Positions 1-12,733 of a stretch of 64,000 nucleotides of DNA are shown here, piece after piece (the first letter of the stretch is position 1; every line of letters begins with the position of its first letter). The stretch lies in assembly GCF_011761475.1 (NCBI RefSeq), contig NZ_JAASRS010000001.1, positions 1,922,001-1,986,000 on the forward strand, written 5' to 3'. The notes beneath the pieces are model-generated. The model did no database searches. It was not told the DNA's origin and saw only the letters and a program-made list of their open reading frames with translations. Source of the stretch: Saccharococcus thermophilus. Its GTDB lineage: Bacteria > Bacillota > Bacilli > Bacillales > Anoxybacillaceae. The translations under genes were made by a program, and so were the position numbers.

Positions 1-1
1 A

Positions 2-265
2 ACCGGCCTTCTTGCCAGCATCGGCTCCACCTATGAAGCGAAATTAACCGCGTATACTCATTTATGGTTTAATGTCGTTGGCGTTGTCATCTTTTCTTTT
101 TTTATCGGCCCGCTCGCCTCCATAGCAAGCAGGTTGAGCACTTCTCCAGACGTACAGTTGGCCCATATCAGCGTCCTGTTTAACGTCATTTGTTCGCTAG
201 CGGCGCTGCCATTTACCCGTTGGATCGAAGCGGCTATATTATTTTTCCACGGCAGGCGTCCTTAA
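2..265 (+). CDS. yqeW: Na/Pi cotransporter family protein, C-terminal part (YqeW-like)
   Basis: This is the 3' end of a gene that begins before the window; 87 residues are visible. It has a hydrophobic stretch (about residues 22-42) and a second near the end, as in the last membrane segments of sodium-dependent phosphate symporters. The identification rests mainly on position, since yqeW sits beside mtaB (yqeV) in B. subtilis. Its stop codon overlaps the last 4 bases of the convergent deoC gene, so the two ends interlock. The family name is an inference from synteny and from the membrane pattern. Confidence 0.6.
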   Translation, partial: TGLLASIGSTYEAKLTAYTHLWFNVVGVVIFSFFIGPLASIASRLSTSPDVQLAHISVLFNVICSLAALPFTRWIEAAILFFHGRRP

Positions 266-933
266 TAATCAGTGCGTGTCGTTTTTCCTTCGACGATCGC
301 TACGCCGGAACTTGTCCCGATGCGCGTGGCCCCTGCTTGTATCATGGCGTTTGCGCTTTGCACGTCACGGACGCCACCGGAGGCTTTCACACCGATGTTT
401 GGTCCGACTGTTTTGCGCATTAAAGCCACATCTTCGACTGTCGCACCGCCGGTAGAAAAACCGGTCGACGTTTTGACATAATCCGCGCCTGCTTTAACGG
501 CGAGCTGGCAGGCGCGGACTTTTTCTTCTTCGGTAAGGAGACACGCTTCAATAATCACTTTCACAAGCGCTTTTCCTTTTGCTGCGTCGACAACGGCGCG
601 GATATCTCGTTCCACAAGCTCATCGTTTCCATCTTTCAGCGCGCCGATATTGATCACCATATCGACTTCTGCCGCCCCATTTTCAATCGCGTTTTTTGCT
701 TCGAACGCTTTTGTTTCCGGCGTATTGGCTCCGAGCGGAAAGCCGATTACCGTACATACTTTCACATCCGTGCCTTTTAACAATTCGGCCGCGGTTGCCA
801 CCCATGTTGGATTGACGCAGACGGAAGCAAATCCGTATTGTTTTGCCTCCTCGCACAACTTCACAATTTGCTCCCTTGTTGTATCCGCTTTCAGCAACGT
901 ATGATCAATCATTTTTGCAATGTTTTTTTCCAT
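262..933 (-). CDS. deoC: Deoxyribose-phosphate aldolase
   Basis: DeoC cleaves 2-deoxyribose-5-phosphate to glyceraldehyde-3-phosphate and acetaldehyde in cytosolic deoxynucleoside breakdown. The 223-residue protein has the class I aldolase TIM-barrel pattern: IDHTLLK at the N-terminus, the Schiff-base lysine in the VKTSTGF motif, and KASGGVR near the C-terminus. An upstream in-frame ATG at 975 would add 14 residues. The ATG at 933 is preferred because an AGGGAG ribosome-binding site lies 10 bases upstream and the length then equals the usual family length. It is a single gene, separated from the mtaB terminator by a short gap and convergent with yqeW, which it overlaps by 4 bases. No CRE or DeoR operator was recognised. 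Confidence 0.93.
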   Translation of the reverse strand: MEKNIAKMIDHTLLKADTTREQIVKLCEEAKQYGFASVCVNPTWVATAAELLKGTDVKVCTVIGFPLGANTPETKAFEAKNAIENGAAEVDMVINIGALKDGNDELVERDIRAVVDAAKGKALVKVIIEACLLTEEEKVRACQLAVKAGADYVKTSTGFSTGGATVEDVALMRKTVGPNIGVKASGGVRDVQSANAMIQAGATRIGTSSGVAIVEGKTTRTDY

Positions 934-1032
934 CTTAACAAATCTCCCTTCACAAGCCATATAGAAGTCTGACATCTATCATCATACCATTACTTCCTCA
1001 AAAAAGCTAGTTTACACCACTTTTATTATAAA

Positions 1033-1060
1033 CAAAAAACCCAGCTGCAATAGCTGGGTT
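1033..1060 (-). terminator. Terminator of the hrcA-dnaK-mtaB operon
   Basis: A 9-bp perfect stem (AACCCAGCT / AGCTGGGTT, loop of 5) is followed on the minus strand by a T-rich run. The mtaB stop codon (1059-1061) overlaps the base of the stem. Confidence 0.85.
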
Positions 1061-2414
1061 ATGAGCTTAATTTTACGGATTGAGGGGCGCCGTCGGTAAC
1101 AACGCGGACAAATTCCCCTTCATTATACGGATATCCGGCTTTTGTAATTTTTACTTTGACGATTTCGCCGATCATTTCTTCGGTAGCCGGGAATTTCACT
1201 TTTAGATAGTTATCGGTGTAGCCCATATACAGGTCGCTTTCCGGATTTTCTTTGTCGCGCTCTTCCGGAATCACTTCCAGCACTTGCCCTTCAAATTGCG
1301 AGGCGTATTCTTTCGCCAATTGGTCGGACAGCGCAATTAAGCGGCGGACGCGGTCATGTTTTACTTCCTCGTCCACTTGATTTGGCATGCGCGCGGCCGG
1401 CGTGCCTGTCCGTTTGGAATACGGGAAGACGTGGAGTTCGGAAAAACGCTGTTCGCGCACAAAGTTGTATGTTTCCATAAACTCTTCTTCCGTTTCGCCC
1501 GGGAATCCGACGATCACGTCCGATGTAATCGCCAGTTCAGGGAACACTTCACGCAGACGTGCTAGCCGCTCGGCAAAAAATTCGGTTGTGTATTTGCGGC
1601 GCATCCGTTTTAATACGGTATTGGAGCCCGATTGAAGCGGAATATGCAAATGGCGCACGATCTTATCGGAACGGCGGAGCACGTCGATCACTTCGTCGGT
1701 AATTTGGCTCGCTTCAATCGATGAAATGCGAAGCCGTTTCAGACCGACAACTTGCTCGTCCAAATCGCGGAGCAGCGCAGCGAAGCTGTAGTCTTTCAAA
1801 TCGGTACCGTAACCGCCTGTATGAATGCCCGTTAACACAATTTCTTTATAACCGGCGTCGACCAGCTGCTGTGCCTGGCGGATGATTTCTTTCGGATCGC
1901 GGGAACGCATTAATCCGCGCGCCCATGGAATAATGCAAAACGTGCAAAAGTTATTGCATCCTTCTTGAATTTTTAAAGAGGCACGCGTCCGGTCGCTAAA
2001 CTCTGGAACGTCCATTTCTTCAAACACGCGTGTTCTCATAATGTTGTGAACGGCATTAATCGGCTGGCGTTCACGTTGAAACTGTTCCACATATTCTAAA
2101 ATTTTTCCGCGGTCTTGCGTGCCGATGACAATATCTACCCCCGGAATCGCCATTACTTCTGCCGGTGACGTTTGCGCGTAGCATCCCGTTACGCATACAA
2201 CCGCATCCGGATTCCGGCGAATGGCGCGGCGGATGACTTGGCGGCTTTTTTTATCGCCTGTGTTCGTTACCGTGCAAGTATTGATGACATACACGTCGGC
2301 ACGGCTTTCAAAATCTTTCCGTTCATAGCCCGCTTTTTTAAACAATTGCCAAATCGCTTCCGTTTCATAATGATTTACTTTACATCCAAGCGTATGAAAT
2401 GCAACCGTTGGCAT
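1059..2414 (-). CDS. mtaB: tRNA t6A37 methylthiotransferase MtaB
   Basis: MtaB is a radical-SAM methylthiotransferase that converts t6A to ms2t6A at position 37 of ANN-decoding tRNAs. The 451 residues show the N-terminal UPF0004 domain with its cluster cysteines (TLGCKVNH, NTCTVT, TGCYAQ), a radical-SAM CxxxCxxC motif (CNNFCTFC, near residue 150) and a C-terminal TRAM domain. An ATG 24 bases upstream overlaps rsmE. The ATG at 2414 is chosen because GAGGTGAG lies about 5 bases upstream and it matches the B. subtilis start. It is the last gene of the hrcA operon and ends in the terminator stem. Confidence 0.95.
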   Translation of the reverse strand: MPTVAFHTLGCKVNHYETEAIWQLFKKAGYERKDFESRADVYVINTCTVTNTGDKKSRQVIRRAIRRNPDAVVCVTGCYAQTSPAEVMAIPGVDIVIGTQDRGKILEYVEQFQRERQPINAVHNIMRTRVFEEMDVPEFSDRTRASLKIQEGCNNFCTFCIIPWARGLMRSRDPKEIIRQAQQLVDAGYKEIVLTGIHTGGYGTDLKDYSFAALLRDLDEQVVGLKRLRISSIEASQITDEVIDVLRRSDKIVRHLHIPLQSGSNTVLKRMRRKYTTEFFAERLARLREVFPELAITSDVIVGFPGETEEEFMETYNFVREQRFSELHVFPYSKRTGTPAARMPNQVDEEVKHDRVRRLIALSDQLAKEYASQFEGQVLEVIPEERDKENPESDLYMGYTDNYLKVKFPATEEMIGEIVKVKITKAGYPYNEGEFVRVVTDGAPQSVKLSS

Positions 2415-2424
2415 TGCTCTCACC

Positions 2425-3174
2425 TCACTGTAGTTCAAATTGGTACGAAGCGACCGCTAACAAATAAAGCGGCGCCGTTTCGGTCCGCAAAATCCGCGGG
2501 CCAAGGCTGCAGGAAAAAAAGCCATGCTGCTTCAGAAGTTCAACTTCTTCGTCGGCAAAGCCTCCTTCTGGTCCAAACACGGCAAGGAGAGATTGGCCAC
2601 GCTTCATCTGTTGAAAAATAGCAGCAAGCGTTTGATGATTGCCTTGCTTCGCCTCCTCTTCATAGGCAACCATTCGGTAATCTATCGTTTTCGCAAACTC
2701 AATCAGCTCATGGATCGTTAGCGGAGCGTGCACATCGGGAATTTGGCTGCGATGCGCTTGCTCTGCCGCCTCTTTTGCGATTTTTTTCCAGCGGTCTATT
2801 TTTTTCTCCATCTTTTTTGCGTCCCATTTGACAACAGAGCGAGCCGCCAGAAAAGGAAGAAAAGCGAAAGCACCAAGCTCCGTTCCTTTCTGAATCACAA
2901 ACTCCCATTTATCTCCTTTCGGCAGCCCGTGGGCAATATAGATGTGAATCGGCAGTTCCGTTTGTTCTTCTATCCATTCTACAACACGAGCTATTACATT
3001 CTCACTGGTAATTTGTTCAATTTCGCACCGAGCTGTTTTGCCGCTCGAAAGGACGCAAATCAATTGGCTTCCCTTTCCCATGCGCATCACGCGGACAATA
3101 TGGTGGTAGTCATCGCCGCCAATGGCAATCCGGTCGCTTGTCTGTTGATTATCGGGAACAAAATATCGCTGCAA
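2425..3174 (-). CDS. rsmE: 16S rRNA m3U1498 methyltransferase RsmE
   Basis: RsmE is a SPOUT-class SAM-dependent enzyme that N3-methylates U1498 of 16S rRNA in assembled 30S subunits. The protein has a small N-terminal PUA-like domain (QRYFVP, then HHIVRVMRM) and the C-terminal SPOUT knot with the AVFGPEGGF motif and the SLGPRILRTETA motif. A GTG at 3177 and a TTG at 3174 are both possible starts. The TTG gives better spacing to AAGGG and begins MQRYF as in B. subtilis YqeU. It lies between prmA and mtaB in the heat-shock operon. Confidence 0.92.
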   Translation of the reverse strand: MQRYFVPDNQQTSDRIAIGGDDYHHIVRVMRMGKGSQLICVLSSGKTARCEIEQITSENVIARVVEWIEEQTELPIHIYIAHGLPKGDKWEFVIQKGTELGAFAFLPFLAARSVVKWDAKKMEKKIDRWKKIAKEAAEQAHRSQIPDVHAPLTIHELIEFAKTIDYRMVAYEEEAKQGNHQTLAAIFQQMKRGQSLLAVFGPEGGFADEEVELLKQHGFFSCSLGPRILRTETAPLYLLAVASYQFELQ

Positions 3175-3189
3175 CACAATCCCTTCTTT

Positions 3190-4128
3190 TCATCGTTTTT
3201 TGGCGATAAATGCCACCCAATCTTCCATCACTAACGTTTCCTCAATGACAAACCCTGCCGCTGTTAAGCCGTCTTTGACTTCCTGCTTCTTCGCTTGAAT
3301 AATTCCAGACGTAATAAAATATCCGTCTTTTTCAAGAAGGCGATACGCATCATCAACGAAGCGCAAAATAATTTCCGCCAAAATATTGGCAACAATAATG
3401 TTTGCCCGTTCGTCGATGTGGTCAAGCAAATTGTTTTGCGAAACAGTCACGATATGCTGCACCTTATTTAGCTTCACATTAAGCTTTGCACTATCGACGG
3501 CCACTGGATCCAAGTCAAGAGCGCGGACGGATTTGGCGCCTAGCATTGCCGCGGCGATGCTTAAAATGCCGGAACCAGTGCCGACATCAATGACCATATC
3601 TCCAGGTCTTACATATTTCTCCAGCGCCTGAATACACATGACTGTCGTCGGGTGGGTCCCCGTGCCAAACGCCATGCCTGGGTCCAATTCAATAATCAAT
3701 TCGTCGCTCGACACTGGCTCATAAACTTCCCACGTCGGAACAATCGTAAATTTCTCTGATATTTTCACAGGATTATAATATTTTTTCCAGGCGGTTGCCC
3801 ATTCCTCTTCATTTACTTCGCTGATCGTAATCTTATTTTTTCCAATATCAATGTCGTACAATAATAAATTGTTAATCGCCTGTTTAATTTCTTCCACCGT
3901 TTCGCCGAGAAAGCTGTTGACCGGCAAATACGCTTTAATAATGACGCCTTCTTCCGGATAATCGTCCGGATTCAGCTCATATATTTCCCCAAACCAATCT
4001 TCTCTTTCTTTGATTAAATCATACGGGTCTTCGATCACGACCCCTCCCGCACCTGCTTCGTGCAAAATATTCGAAATCGCCTCGACTGCCTCATGCGTCG
4101 TATGAATGCTGATTTCTGACCATTTCAT
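3190..4128 (-). CDS. prmA: Ribosomal protein L11 methyltransferase PrmA
   Basis: PrmA methylates lysines and the N-terminal amine of ribosomal protein L11 in the cytosol. The 312-residue protein has an N-terminal substrate-binding domain ([17 protein letters not shown]) and a Rossmann methyltransferase fold with [12 protein letters not shown] as SAM motif I and [10 protein letters not shown] as the NxL motif. The in-frame ATG at 4137 overlaps dnaJ; the ATG at 4128 gives the conserved MKWSE start. It lies 5 bases after the dnaJ stop, so it is probably translated by coupling within the hrcA operon, as in other Bacillaceae. Confidence 0.94.
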   Translation of the reverse strand: MKWSEISIHTTHEAVEAISNILHEAGAGGVVIEDPYDLIKEREDWFGEIYELNPDDYPEEGVIIKAYLPVNSFLGETVEEIKQAINNLLLYDIDIGKNKITISEVNEEEWATAWKKYYNPVKISEKFTIVPTWEVYEPVSSDELIIELDPGMAFGTGTHPTTVMCIQALEKYVRPGDMVIDVGTGSGILSIAAAMLGAKSVRALDLDPVAVDSAKLNVKLNKVQHIVTVSQNNLLDHIDERANIIVANILAEIILRFVDDAYRLLEKDGYFITSGIIQAKKQEVKDGLTAAGFVIEETLVMEDWVAFIAKKR

Positions 4129-4133
4129 AAAAT

Positions 4134-5276
4134 TCATGATTCTCCTTTAAACGCTTTTTTTACCTTATCAAAAAAGCGGTCATGTGGTTCATGATGCATG
4201 CTCGAACCGCCTAATTGGTCAAATTCACGCAATAATTGCTTTTGCTTCTCCGTCAGTTTCGTCGGTGTCACAACACGGACAATGACATGCTGATCACCAT
4301 AGCCGTAGCCGCGCACATTCGGCACTCCTTTTCCTTTTAAGCGGAATCTCGTTCCTGTTTGCGTACCTGCCGGGATTTTCAACTTCACGTTCCCGTGAAG
4401 GGTTGGGACTTCGATCTCATCCCCAAGCGCGGCTTGAGCGAAGGTAAGCGGCACTTCACAATAAATATCATCGCCGTCACGTTCAAAAAATTCATGCGGC
4501 TCCACATGAAAGACGATATATAAATCTCCTGGCGGTCCACCGTTAATCCCCGGCTCTCCTTGACCGGCGACGCGCAATTGTTGTCCTTCATCAATTCCAG
4601 CCGGGATTTTCACATGGATTTTTTTCCGTCGTTTTACGCGGCCTGTCCCGCCGCATGTCGTGCATTTTTCTTTAATATATTGCCCTGTTCCACCGCAATA
4701 TGGACATGTGCGGCGATTGACAATGCGCCCAAACGGAGTGGACTGCTCCGTGCTGATTTGTCCTGCCCCATGACAATGCGGACATGTTTCCGGCTTTGTG
4801 CCTGGTTTTGCTCCGGTGCCATGGCAAGTGTGGCACGTTTCTTCACTCGGAATCTCAATATCGGTCTCTTTGCCAAACGCCGCTTCTTCAAATGTTAATG
4901 TCATCGTATATTGCAAATCGGCTCCGGCTCTAGGAGCATTCGGATTACGCCGGCGACCGCCGCCAAAAAAAGTGTTGAAAATATCCTCAAAACCGCCAAA
5001 GCCGCTAAAACCGCCAAAATCAAAATCATCGCTGCGGAATCCACCGAAGCCTTGATTTGGATCGGTGTGGCCAAATTGATCGTAATGGGCTCGCTTTTGA
5101 TCATCGCTTAACACTTCGTAGGCTTCTTTAATTTCTTTAAATTTCTCCGCCGCATCGGGCTCTTTATTCACATCTGGATGATACTTTTTCGAAAGCTTCC
5201 GATACGCTTTTTTAATCTCTTCTTTTGTCGCGTTTTTGCTGACTCCGAGAATTTCATAATAATCTCGCTTCGCCAT
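4134..5276 (-). CDS. dnaJ: Chaperone protein DnaJ
   Basis: DnaJ is the Hsp40 co-chaperone that stimulates DnaK ATP hydrolysis and delivers unfolded clients. The 380 residues contain an N-terminal J domain with HPD (in KYHPDVNK), a Gly/Phe-rich linker (about 70-110), four CxxCxGxG zinc-binding repeats ([32 protein letters not shown]) and the C-terminal substrate domain. The ATG at 5276 gives the typical [12 protein letters not shown] start; an upstream ATG only adds residues over the ribosome-binding region. It is separated from dnaK by about 147 bases holding a strong hairpin, so its expression may be lower than that of dnaK. Confidence 0.97.
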   Translation of the reverse strand: MAKRDYYEILGVSKNATKEEIKKAYRKLSKKYHPDVNKEPDAAEKFKEIKEAYEVLSDDQKRAHYDQFGHTDPNQGFGGFRSDDFDFGGFSGFGGFEDIFNTFFGGGRRRNPNAPRAGADLQYTMTLTFEEAAFGKETDIEIPSEETCHTCHGTGAKPGTKPETCPHCHGAGQISTEQSTPFGRIVNRRTCPYCGGTGQYIKEKCTTCGGTGRVKRRKKIHVKIPAGIDEGQQLRVAGQGEPGINGGPPGDLYIVFHVEPHEFFERDGDDIYCEVPLTFAQAALGDEIEVPTLHGNVKLKIPAGTQTGTRFRLKGKGVPNVRGYGYGDQHVIVRVVTPTKLTEKQKQLLREFDQLGGSSMHHEPHDRFFDKVKKAFKGES

Positions 5277-5371
5277 GATGATCATCCACTCCCGATTCAC
5301 TCACATAAAGGTAATTTTAGCATTTCTCTCTTTTTGATTGCAATAGATTTAAACTGGCATCTTCTTATTAG

Positions 5372-5414
5372 CAAAAAAGTCAAAGCCAAGACAGGCCTGA
5401 CTTTGACTTTTTTC
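5372..5414 (-). terminator. Hairpin between dnaK and dnaJ
   Basis: AAAAAAGTCAAAG (5373-5385) pairs with CTTTGACTTTTTT (5401-5413), with an extra GCC/GGC pairing inside. It has the form of a bidirectional intrinsic terminator and probably reduces readthrough from dnaK into dnaJ. Confidence 0.75.
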
Positions 5415-5423
5415 ACCAATGTA

Positions 5424-7945
<2,522 letters not shown>

Positions 7946-8042
7946 CGGTTTCACCTCCCTTTAAAGCAGCCTGTCTATGTATAAATAGCCACAAGGAAAG
8001 GATGGATTGCACCCATCCATCCATTATCCAATATGACCATTG

Positions 8043-9077
8043 CTAACTATTTTGATACCATTTTGTTAACGCGGTGGATAAATCGGAAGCCATCCTGTTT
8101 AAAATAGTAATGACGCGCGAATACTCCATTCGTGTCGGTCCAAGAATCGCAATGGTACCCAACTGCTCATCGCCAATCGAATACGTCGCTGTAATCAGGC
8201 TGCAGTTCTCCATTCCGCTTAATTGATTTTCACGGCCGATCGTCACTTGAATGCCTTTACGGTTGTGTTTGCGCAACAAACGGTAAAAATCTTTTTCCTG
8301 CTCAATCATTTTCATGAGCGGCCGAATTTTTTGAATGTCGCTAAACTCCGGCTGGTTCAGCATATTCATTTTCCCGGCAAAAAACATTTTTTCTTCCTGC
8401 GGGATGTCCAGCGTTTCGACAATCGTTTTCAACATGCTATCGTAGTTATGAATATGCTTGCGCAGCACATCGGCCACTTCTTTATAAATTTTATCCTTTA
8501 AATCAATCAGCGGGACGCCAATTAGCCGTTCATTTAAAATATTCACCATTTTTTCTAGATCCGACGGATTCACCGAAGCAGGAACGGTAATGACATGGTC
8601 TTCTACATGTCCTGTATCGGTAACAATAATCGCCACAGCGGTTTGCTGATTCAACGGAATGATTTGGATTCGTTTTAATTTGTTCTCTTTCACCGCCGGC
8701 CCAAGAGCAATCGACGTATAATTCGTCAAATCGGATAAAATTTGCGCTGATTTTTGCACCACTTTCTCCAATTCATAAATTCGCTCGGCAAAAATAGACT
8801 TGATTTTTTGAATATCCTCTTTCGTCAAACGCTGCGGCGATAACAAATGATCGACGTAATAACGGTATCCTTTTTCCGATGGCACCCTGCCGGAGGACAC
8901 ATGCGTTTTTTCAATATATCCAAGCTCCTCTAAATCAGCCATTTCATTGCGAATCGTCGCCGAACTTAAGGCAATTTCATGTTTTTTTGATAACGTCCGC
9001 GACCCGACAGGCTGTCCGGAGCGGATAAAATCATCAATAATCACTTGCAAAATAAGCAATTGGCGCTCCGTTAACAC
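8043..9077 (-). CDS. hrcA: Heat-inducible transcription repressor HrcA
   Basis: HrcA binds CIRCE operators and represses the dnaK and groE operons; GroEL maintains its active state. The 344-residue protein starts with a winged-helix DNA-binding domain ([13 protein letters not shown], then [13 protein letters not shown]) followed by the GAF-like HrcA domain. The start is best placed at the GTG at 9077: AGAGGTG lies 7 bases upstream and the product then begins (M)LTERQ like B. subtilis HrcA. The ATG at 9083 is too close to that site, and the GTG at 9098 lies inside the operator itself. It is first in the chaperone operon and autoregulated through the CIRCE element just upstream. Confidence 0.96.
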   Translation of the reverse strand: MLTERQLLILQVIIDDFIRSGQPVGSRTLSKKHEIALSSATIRNEMADLEELGYIEKTHVSSGRVPSEKGYRYYVDHLLSPQRLTKEDIQKIKSIFAERIYELEKVVQKSAQILSDLTNYTSIALGPAVKENKLKRIQIIPLNQQTAVAIIVTDTGHVEDHVITVPASVNPSDLEKMVNILNERLIGVPLIDLKDKIYKEVADVLRKHIHNYDSMLKTIVETLDIPQEEKMFFAGKMNMLNQPEFSDIQKIRPLMKMIEQEKDFYRLLRKHNRKGIQVTIGRENQLSGMENCSLITATYSIGDEQLGTIAILGPTRMEYSRVITILNRMASDLSTALTKWYQNS

Positions 9078-9091
9078 GCTCATCACCTCTG

Positions 9092-9118
9092 TTAGCACTC
9101 AAATACCCCGAGTGCTAA
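9092..9118 (-). promoter_or_regulatory. CIRCE operator of the hrcA-dnaK operon
   Basis: A perfect consensus CIRCE element: TTAGCACTC (9092-9100), a 9-base spacer, then GAGTGCTAA (9110-9118). It lies 15 bases upstream of the hrcA GTG start and downstream of the candidate promoter, so HrcA bound here would block transcription. No second copy was found in the window. Confidence 0.97.
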
Positions 9119-9128
9119 ATCTATTATT

Positions 9129-9157
9129 AAGGTATCAAATCCATATGCTAATGTCAA
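9129..9157 (-). promoter_or_regulatory. Candidate sigma-A promoter of the hrcA operon
   Basis: A consensus -35 TTGACA (9157 to 9152) is followed after 17 bases by TACCTT (9134 to 9129), a weak -10 match. Transcription would begin at or just before the CIRCE element. The -10 assignment is uncertain because a TTAATAAT lies a few bases further on. Confidence 0.6.
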
Positions 9158-9160
9158 TGT

Positions 9161-10303
9161 TTACATTCCGGTGAGAAACGCTTGAAACACCTCATTGCCA
9201 AGGAGACGTCCTCGGCGGGTCAGGCGCACGTGCGTATCTGTTTCCTCAAGCAGCCCCTTTTGCCGTTCGGAACGAATGGCTGCCCCGAACACCTTATGCA
9301 CGTCTCTTCCAAACTTTTCGGAAAAGCGTTGTTTGGATACTCCTTCTGTTTTTCTCAATCCCAAAAACATTTCTTCTTCCATTTGTTCCATCCGTGTGAC
9401 CCGATGAATCTCGCGATACGGCAGCCCTGTTTCCTGTACTTTGGCGATATATTGTTTGATCGGACCGATATTGGCGCGGCGAACGCCGTTCACATAGCTG
9501 TGGGCTCCTGCACCGATGCCGTAATATTCTTCATTATTCCAATACGTCAAATTATGTCGGCTTTGAAAGCCGGGACGCGCATAGTTGCTGATTTCATATT
9601 GCTGATATCCGTGAAGTTCCATCTGCCGCATCGCTTCCTCATACATTTCCGCTTCTTCCTCTTCACTCGGTAACGGAAGCGTTCCTTTTCTCCACAAATT
9701 GTAAAAAATCGTTTTCGGTTCAATGATGAGAGAGTAAGCAGAAATATGCTGAATATCAAGGGAAAAGGCAATGTCCAAGTCCGCCTGAAACTGCTGTAGC
9801 GTCTGATTGGGCAAACCATACATTAAATCAATGCTAATATTGTCAAAGCCGACTTCTTTCGCTAATGAAATCGTACGTATGACATCATCATAGCGATGTG
9901 TTCTTCCTATTGTCTTTAATAAGGAATCATGAAACGTTTGTACCCCGAAACTTAGGCGGTTGACTCCCGCACCTTTTAGCAGTTGCAGCTTTTCCCTTGT
10001 AAGTTCATTTGGATTCGCTTCAAATGTAAATTCCACTTCGTCTTTGGAAAAACGAAAGTGTTTATAAATGCTTTCCAGAAAAAAATCAAGCTGCTTCATT
10101 TCTAAAACAGTCGGCGTCCCGCCGCCGACAAACAAAGTGTCAAGCCGCTCGGCAGGGAAGGCTTCCACCGTTTTTTTCATTTCTTGCTCCATCGCCTGCA
10201 AATATTCATCCACCGGTTGTCCTTGGAAAAACACTTTATTAAAATCGCAATAGTAGCAGATTTGCGCACAAAACGGGATGTGGAAATACGCGGATTTAAC
10301 CAA
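9161..10303 (-). CDS. hemW: Heme chaperone HemW (radical SAM)
   Basis: HemW is a radical-SAM-related heme-binding protein thought to deliver heme to respiratory enzymes; it was long annotated as HemN. The N-terminal CxxxCxxC motif reads CAQICYYCDF, lacking the extra cysteine of true coproporphyrinogen dehydrogenase HemN, and the HNLTYW motif typical of HemW is present near residue 260. A TTG at 10303 gives (M)VKSAYFHIPFC with AAAGG about 9 bases upstream and a family-like length of 380. The ATG at 10312 is immediately next to that site and less likely. The gene lies between the lepA terminator and the hrcA promoter. Confidence 0.93.
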   Translation of the reverse strand: MVKSAYFHIPFCAQICYYCDFNKVFFQGQPVDEYLQAMEQEMKKTVEAFPAERLDTLFVGGGTPTVLEMKQLDFFLESIYKHFRFSKDEVEFTFEANPNELTREKLQLLKGAGVNRLSFGVQTFHDSLLKTIGRTHRYDDVIRTISLAKEVGFDNISIDLMYGLPNQTLQQFQADLDIAFSLDIQHISAYSLIIEPKTIFYNLWRKGTLPLPSEEEEAEMYEEAMRQMELHGYQQYEISNYARPGFQSRHNLTYWNNEEYYGIGAGAHSYVNGVRRANIGPIKQYIAKVQETGLPYREIHRVTRMEQMEEEMFLGLRKTEGVSKQRFSEKFGRDVHKVFGAAIRSERQKGLLEETDTHVRLTRRGRLLGNEVFQAFLTGM

Positions 10304-10324
10304 CTTCAACATCCTTTCTTATAA

Positions 10325-10366
10325 ATAAACAAGGCTATCCCAAAAAAGGAAGAGACAGCCTTGTAT
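10325..10366 (-). terminator. Terminator downstream of lepA
   Basis: An imperfect stem pairs CAAGGCTATC (10330-10339) with GACAGCCTTG (10354-10363), with AAGAG and T-rich sequence inside the loop and a short T run after the stem on the minus strand. It ends the lepA transcript ahead of hemW. Confidence 0.7.
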
Positions 10367-10374
10367 CATACAGA

Positions 10375-12204
10375 TTATTTTTTATTATCATCGATTTTTA
10401 AGACCGCCATAAACGCCTCTTGCGGAACTTCGACCGAACCGATTTGCTTCATCCGTTTTTTCCCTTCTTTTTGCTTTTCCAACAGTTTGCGCTTCCGTGA
10501 CACGTCCCCGCCGTAACATTTCGCTAACACATTTTTCCGCAACGCTTTGATGGTCGAACGGGCGATAATTTTATTGCCGATGGCCGCTTGCACCGGCACT
10601 TCAAACTGCTGGCGCGGGATTAAGTCTTTTAATTTTTCGACAATCACTTTCCCCCGCTCGTACGCGGCATCGCGGTGAACAATGAACGATAGCGCGTCAA
10701 TTTTTTCACCGTTTAAAAGAATATCCATTTTCACCAATTTTGACGGCTTATAGCCAATCAGTTCATAATCAAACGATGCATATCCTTTCGTGCTTGACTT
10801 CAGCGTATCAAAGAAGTCATACACAATTTCCGAAAGCGGAATGTCATAAATTAACGTAACCCGTTTTTCATCTAAATATTGCATATCGACAAAGTTGCCG
10901 CGTTTCGCTTGACATAGCTCCATCACTGGCCCCACATAATCATTCGGCACCATAATGGTCGCTTTGACGTACGGCTCCTCGACATGGTCAATTCTTTGCG
11001 GTTCCGGCATATTGGACGGATTATCCACTTCTACTTCCGTTCCATCTGTTAAGTACACTTTGTAGACGACGCTCGGCGCCGTTGTGATTAAATCAATATT
11101 AAATTCACGTTCAATGCGCTCTTGAACAATTTCCATATGCAATAATCCGAGGAAGCCGCAGCGGAAGCCAAACCCGAGCGCTTGCGACGTTTCCGGCTCA
11201 AAATGAAGTGCCGCATCATTTAATTGCAGCTTTTCTAATGCTTCGCGCAAATCGTTATAGCGTGCTGTATCGATCGGATACATACCGCAAAAGACCATTG
11301 GGTTTAGCTTGCGGTATCCTGGCAGCGGCTCGGAAGCCGGATTTTCTGCATCGGTGATCGTATCGCCGACGCGCGTATCGCTTACATTTTTAATGGAAGC
11401 TGTCAAATAGCCGACATCGCCGACCGTTAATTCGTCGACAAGCTTTGGCTTTGGTGTAAACACACCGACTTCGACGACCTCAAACTCTTTGCCGGTGGAC
11501 ATCATTTTAATTCGCTGCCCCGGCTTTACCGTTCCGTCAACAACGCGAATATAAGCGACAACGCCGCGATAGGAGTCGTACAGCGAATCAAAAATAAGCG
11601 CCTTTAACGGTGCGTCTGGGTCGCCGGATGGCGCTGGAATTTTCTCTACAATTTTTTCTAAAATTTCTTCAATGCCAATGCCGACTTTCGCCGAAGCCAG
11701 CACCGCATCCGATGCGTCAAGCCCGATCACTTCTTCGATCTCTTGGCGAACGCGTTCCGGTTCGGCGCTTGGCAAATCGATTTTATTAATGACCGGTAAA
11801 ATTTCTAAATTATTATCGATCGCTAAATAGACGTTAGCCAACGTCTGTGCCTCAATGCCTTGGGCCGCATCGACAACGAGAATCGCTCCTTCGCAAGCGG
11901 CAAGGCTTCGCGACACTTCATACGTAAAATCGACATGGCCAGGCGTATCGATTAAATGGAAAATATATTCTTCTCCATCTTTTGCTTTATACTTTAACTG
12001 AACCGCATTTAGCTTAATGGTAATGCCGCGCTCCCGCTCCAAATCCATCGAGTCTAGCATTTGCTCTCGCATTTCCCGTTCGGAAAGCGCGCCTGTTTTT
12101 TCTAAAATACGGTCCGCTAACGTCGATTTTCCATGGTCGATATGAGCAATAATGGAAAAATTGCGAATTCGCTCGCGTCGTTTTAATCTTTCTTCCCGAT
12201 TCAT
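10375..12204 (-). CDS. lepA: Translation elongation factor 4 (LepA)
   Basis: LepA/EF4 is a ribosome-bound GTPase involved in translation under stress and in initiation or assembly. The 609-residue protein shows the translational GTPase motifs AHIDHGKST (G1), DTPGH (G3) and NKIDL (G4), followed by domain II, two EF-G-like domains and the LepA-specific C-terminal domain ([18 protein letters not shown]). The ATG at 12204 is chosen because AGGAG lies 8 bases upstream; the ATG at 12213 overlaps that site. The location next to hemW and spoIIP is the usual Bacillus order. Confidence 0.97.
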   Translation of the reverse strand: MNREERLKRRERIRNFSIIAHIDHGKSTLADRILEKTGALSEREMREQMLDSMDLERERGITIKLNAVQLKYKAKDGEEYIFHLIDTPGHVDFTYEVSRSLAACEGAILVVDAAQGIEAQTLANVYLAIDNNLEILPVINKIDLPSAEPERVRQEIEEVIGLDASDAVLASAKVGIGIEEILEKIVEKIPAPSGDPDAPLKALIFDSLYDSYRGVVAYIRVVDGTVKPGQRIKMMSTGKEFEVVEVGVFTPKPKLVDELTVGDVGYLTASIKNVSDTRVGDTITDAENPASEPLPGYRKLNPMVFCGMYPIDTARYNDLREALEKLQLNDAALHFEPETSQALGFGFRCGFLGLLHMEIVQERIEREFNIDLITTAPSVVYKVYLTDGTEVEVDNPSNMPEPQRIDHVEEPYVKATIMVPNDYVGPVMELCQAKRGNFVDMQYLDEKRVTLIYDIPLSEIVYDFFDTLKSSTKGYASFDYELIGYKPSKLVKMDILLNGEKIDALSFIVHRDAAYERGKVIVEKLKDLIPRQQFEVPVQAAIGNKIIARSTIKALRKNVLAKCYGGDVSRKRKLLEKQKEGKKRMKQIGSVEVPQEAFMAVLKIDDNKK

Positions 12205-12304
12205 CTCTCTCACTCCTACTATTTCCCGAAACTACACTAGCTTTGATTATAGCAACAGAGCAGACAAGATTCAATGACATAGTTTTGCAAAGCTCCCCCT
12301 AGAA

Positions 12305-12350
12305 AGAAAAAAACATTGGCAAACCGCTTTCCTACGTTTCGCCAATGTCC
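12305..12350 (-). terminator. Terminator downstream of yqxA
   Basis: The stem ACATTGGC (12313-12320) / GCCAATGT (12341-12348) is followed on the minus strand by a run of T residues. It ends the gpr/spoIIP/yqxA region. Confidence 0.75.
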
Positions 12351-12377
12351 TTTTGCTTCCCGGTTTGAGACCGATCG

Positions 12378-12719
12378 TCACTTCTCGAACAGTTTTGCTA
12401 AAAATGAAAGCATCTGTTTCATCAACGTCTCGACGGCGTTGGCAAATTGCTTTCCAAGCTCGGAAAATAAGTTGAATGTCTTAATATTTTCGATTTTCTC
12501 CTTTTTCTTCTCGAGATCATCTACCGCTACTTTTTTTCCTAACACTGAAGCCTCGATGGATCCGCTTTTGTCTTTAGAAACATGAAATACCGACGGGAGT
12601 GATGCATCATCATATCCCCTCATCTTTTGCAGTCCCTCATTTGCCTGCTGCATGCCAAGCAATACGCCAAAAAAGAGAAGCAGCACGGCAAAGCAGAACC
12701 GAACAAGCAACTTGACCAT
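12378..12719 (-). CDS. yqxA: YqxA family protein (DUF3679-like)
   Basis: A protein of unknown function, conserved next to spoIIP in Bacillaceae. The 113-residue product has one N-terminal membrane segment (about residues 5-22, VRFCFAVLLLFFGVLLGM), then a polar domain and a hydrophobic C-terminal helix. An ORF extends 63 bases further upstream into spoIIP, but the ATG at 12719 has AAAGGAG 9-10 bases upstream and puts the membrane segment at the N-terminus. It starts 14 bases after the spoIIP stop, so co-transcription and a forespore or sporulation role are plausible inferences only. Confidence 0.8.
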   Translation of the reverse strand: MVKLLVRFCFAVLLLFFGVLLGMQQANEGLQKMRGYDDASLPSVFHVSKDKSGSIEASVLGKKVAVDDLEKKKEKIENIKTFNLFSELGKQFANAVETLMKQMLSFLAKLFEK

Positions 12720-12733
12720 GCCACTTTGCTCCT

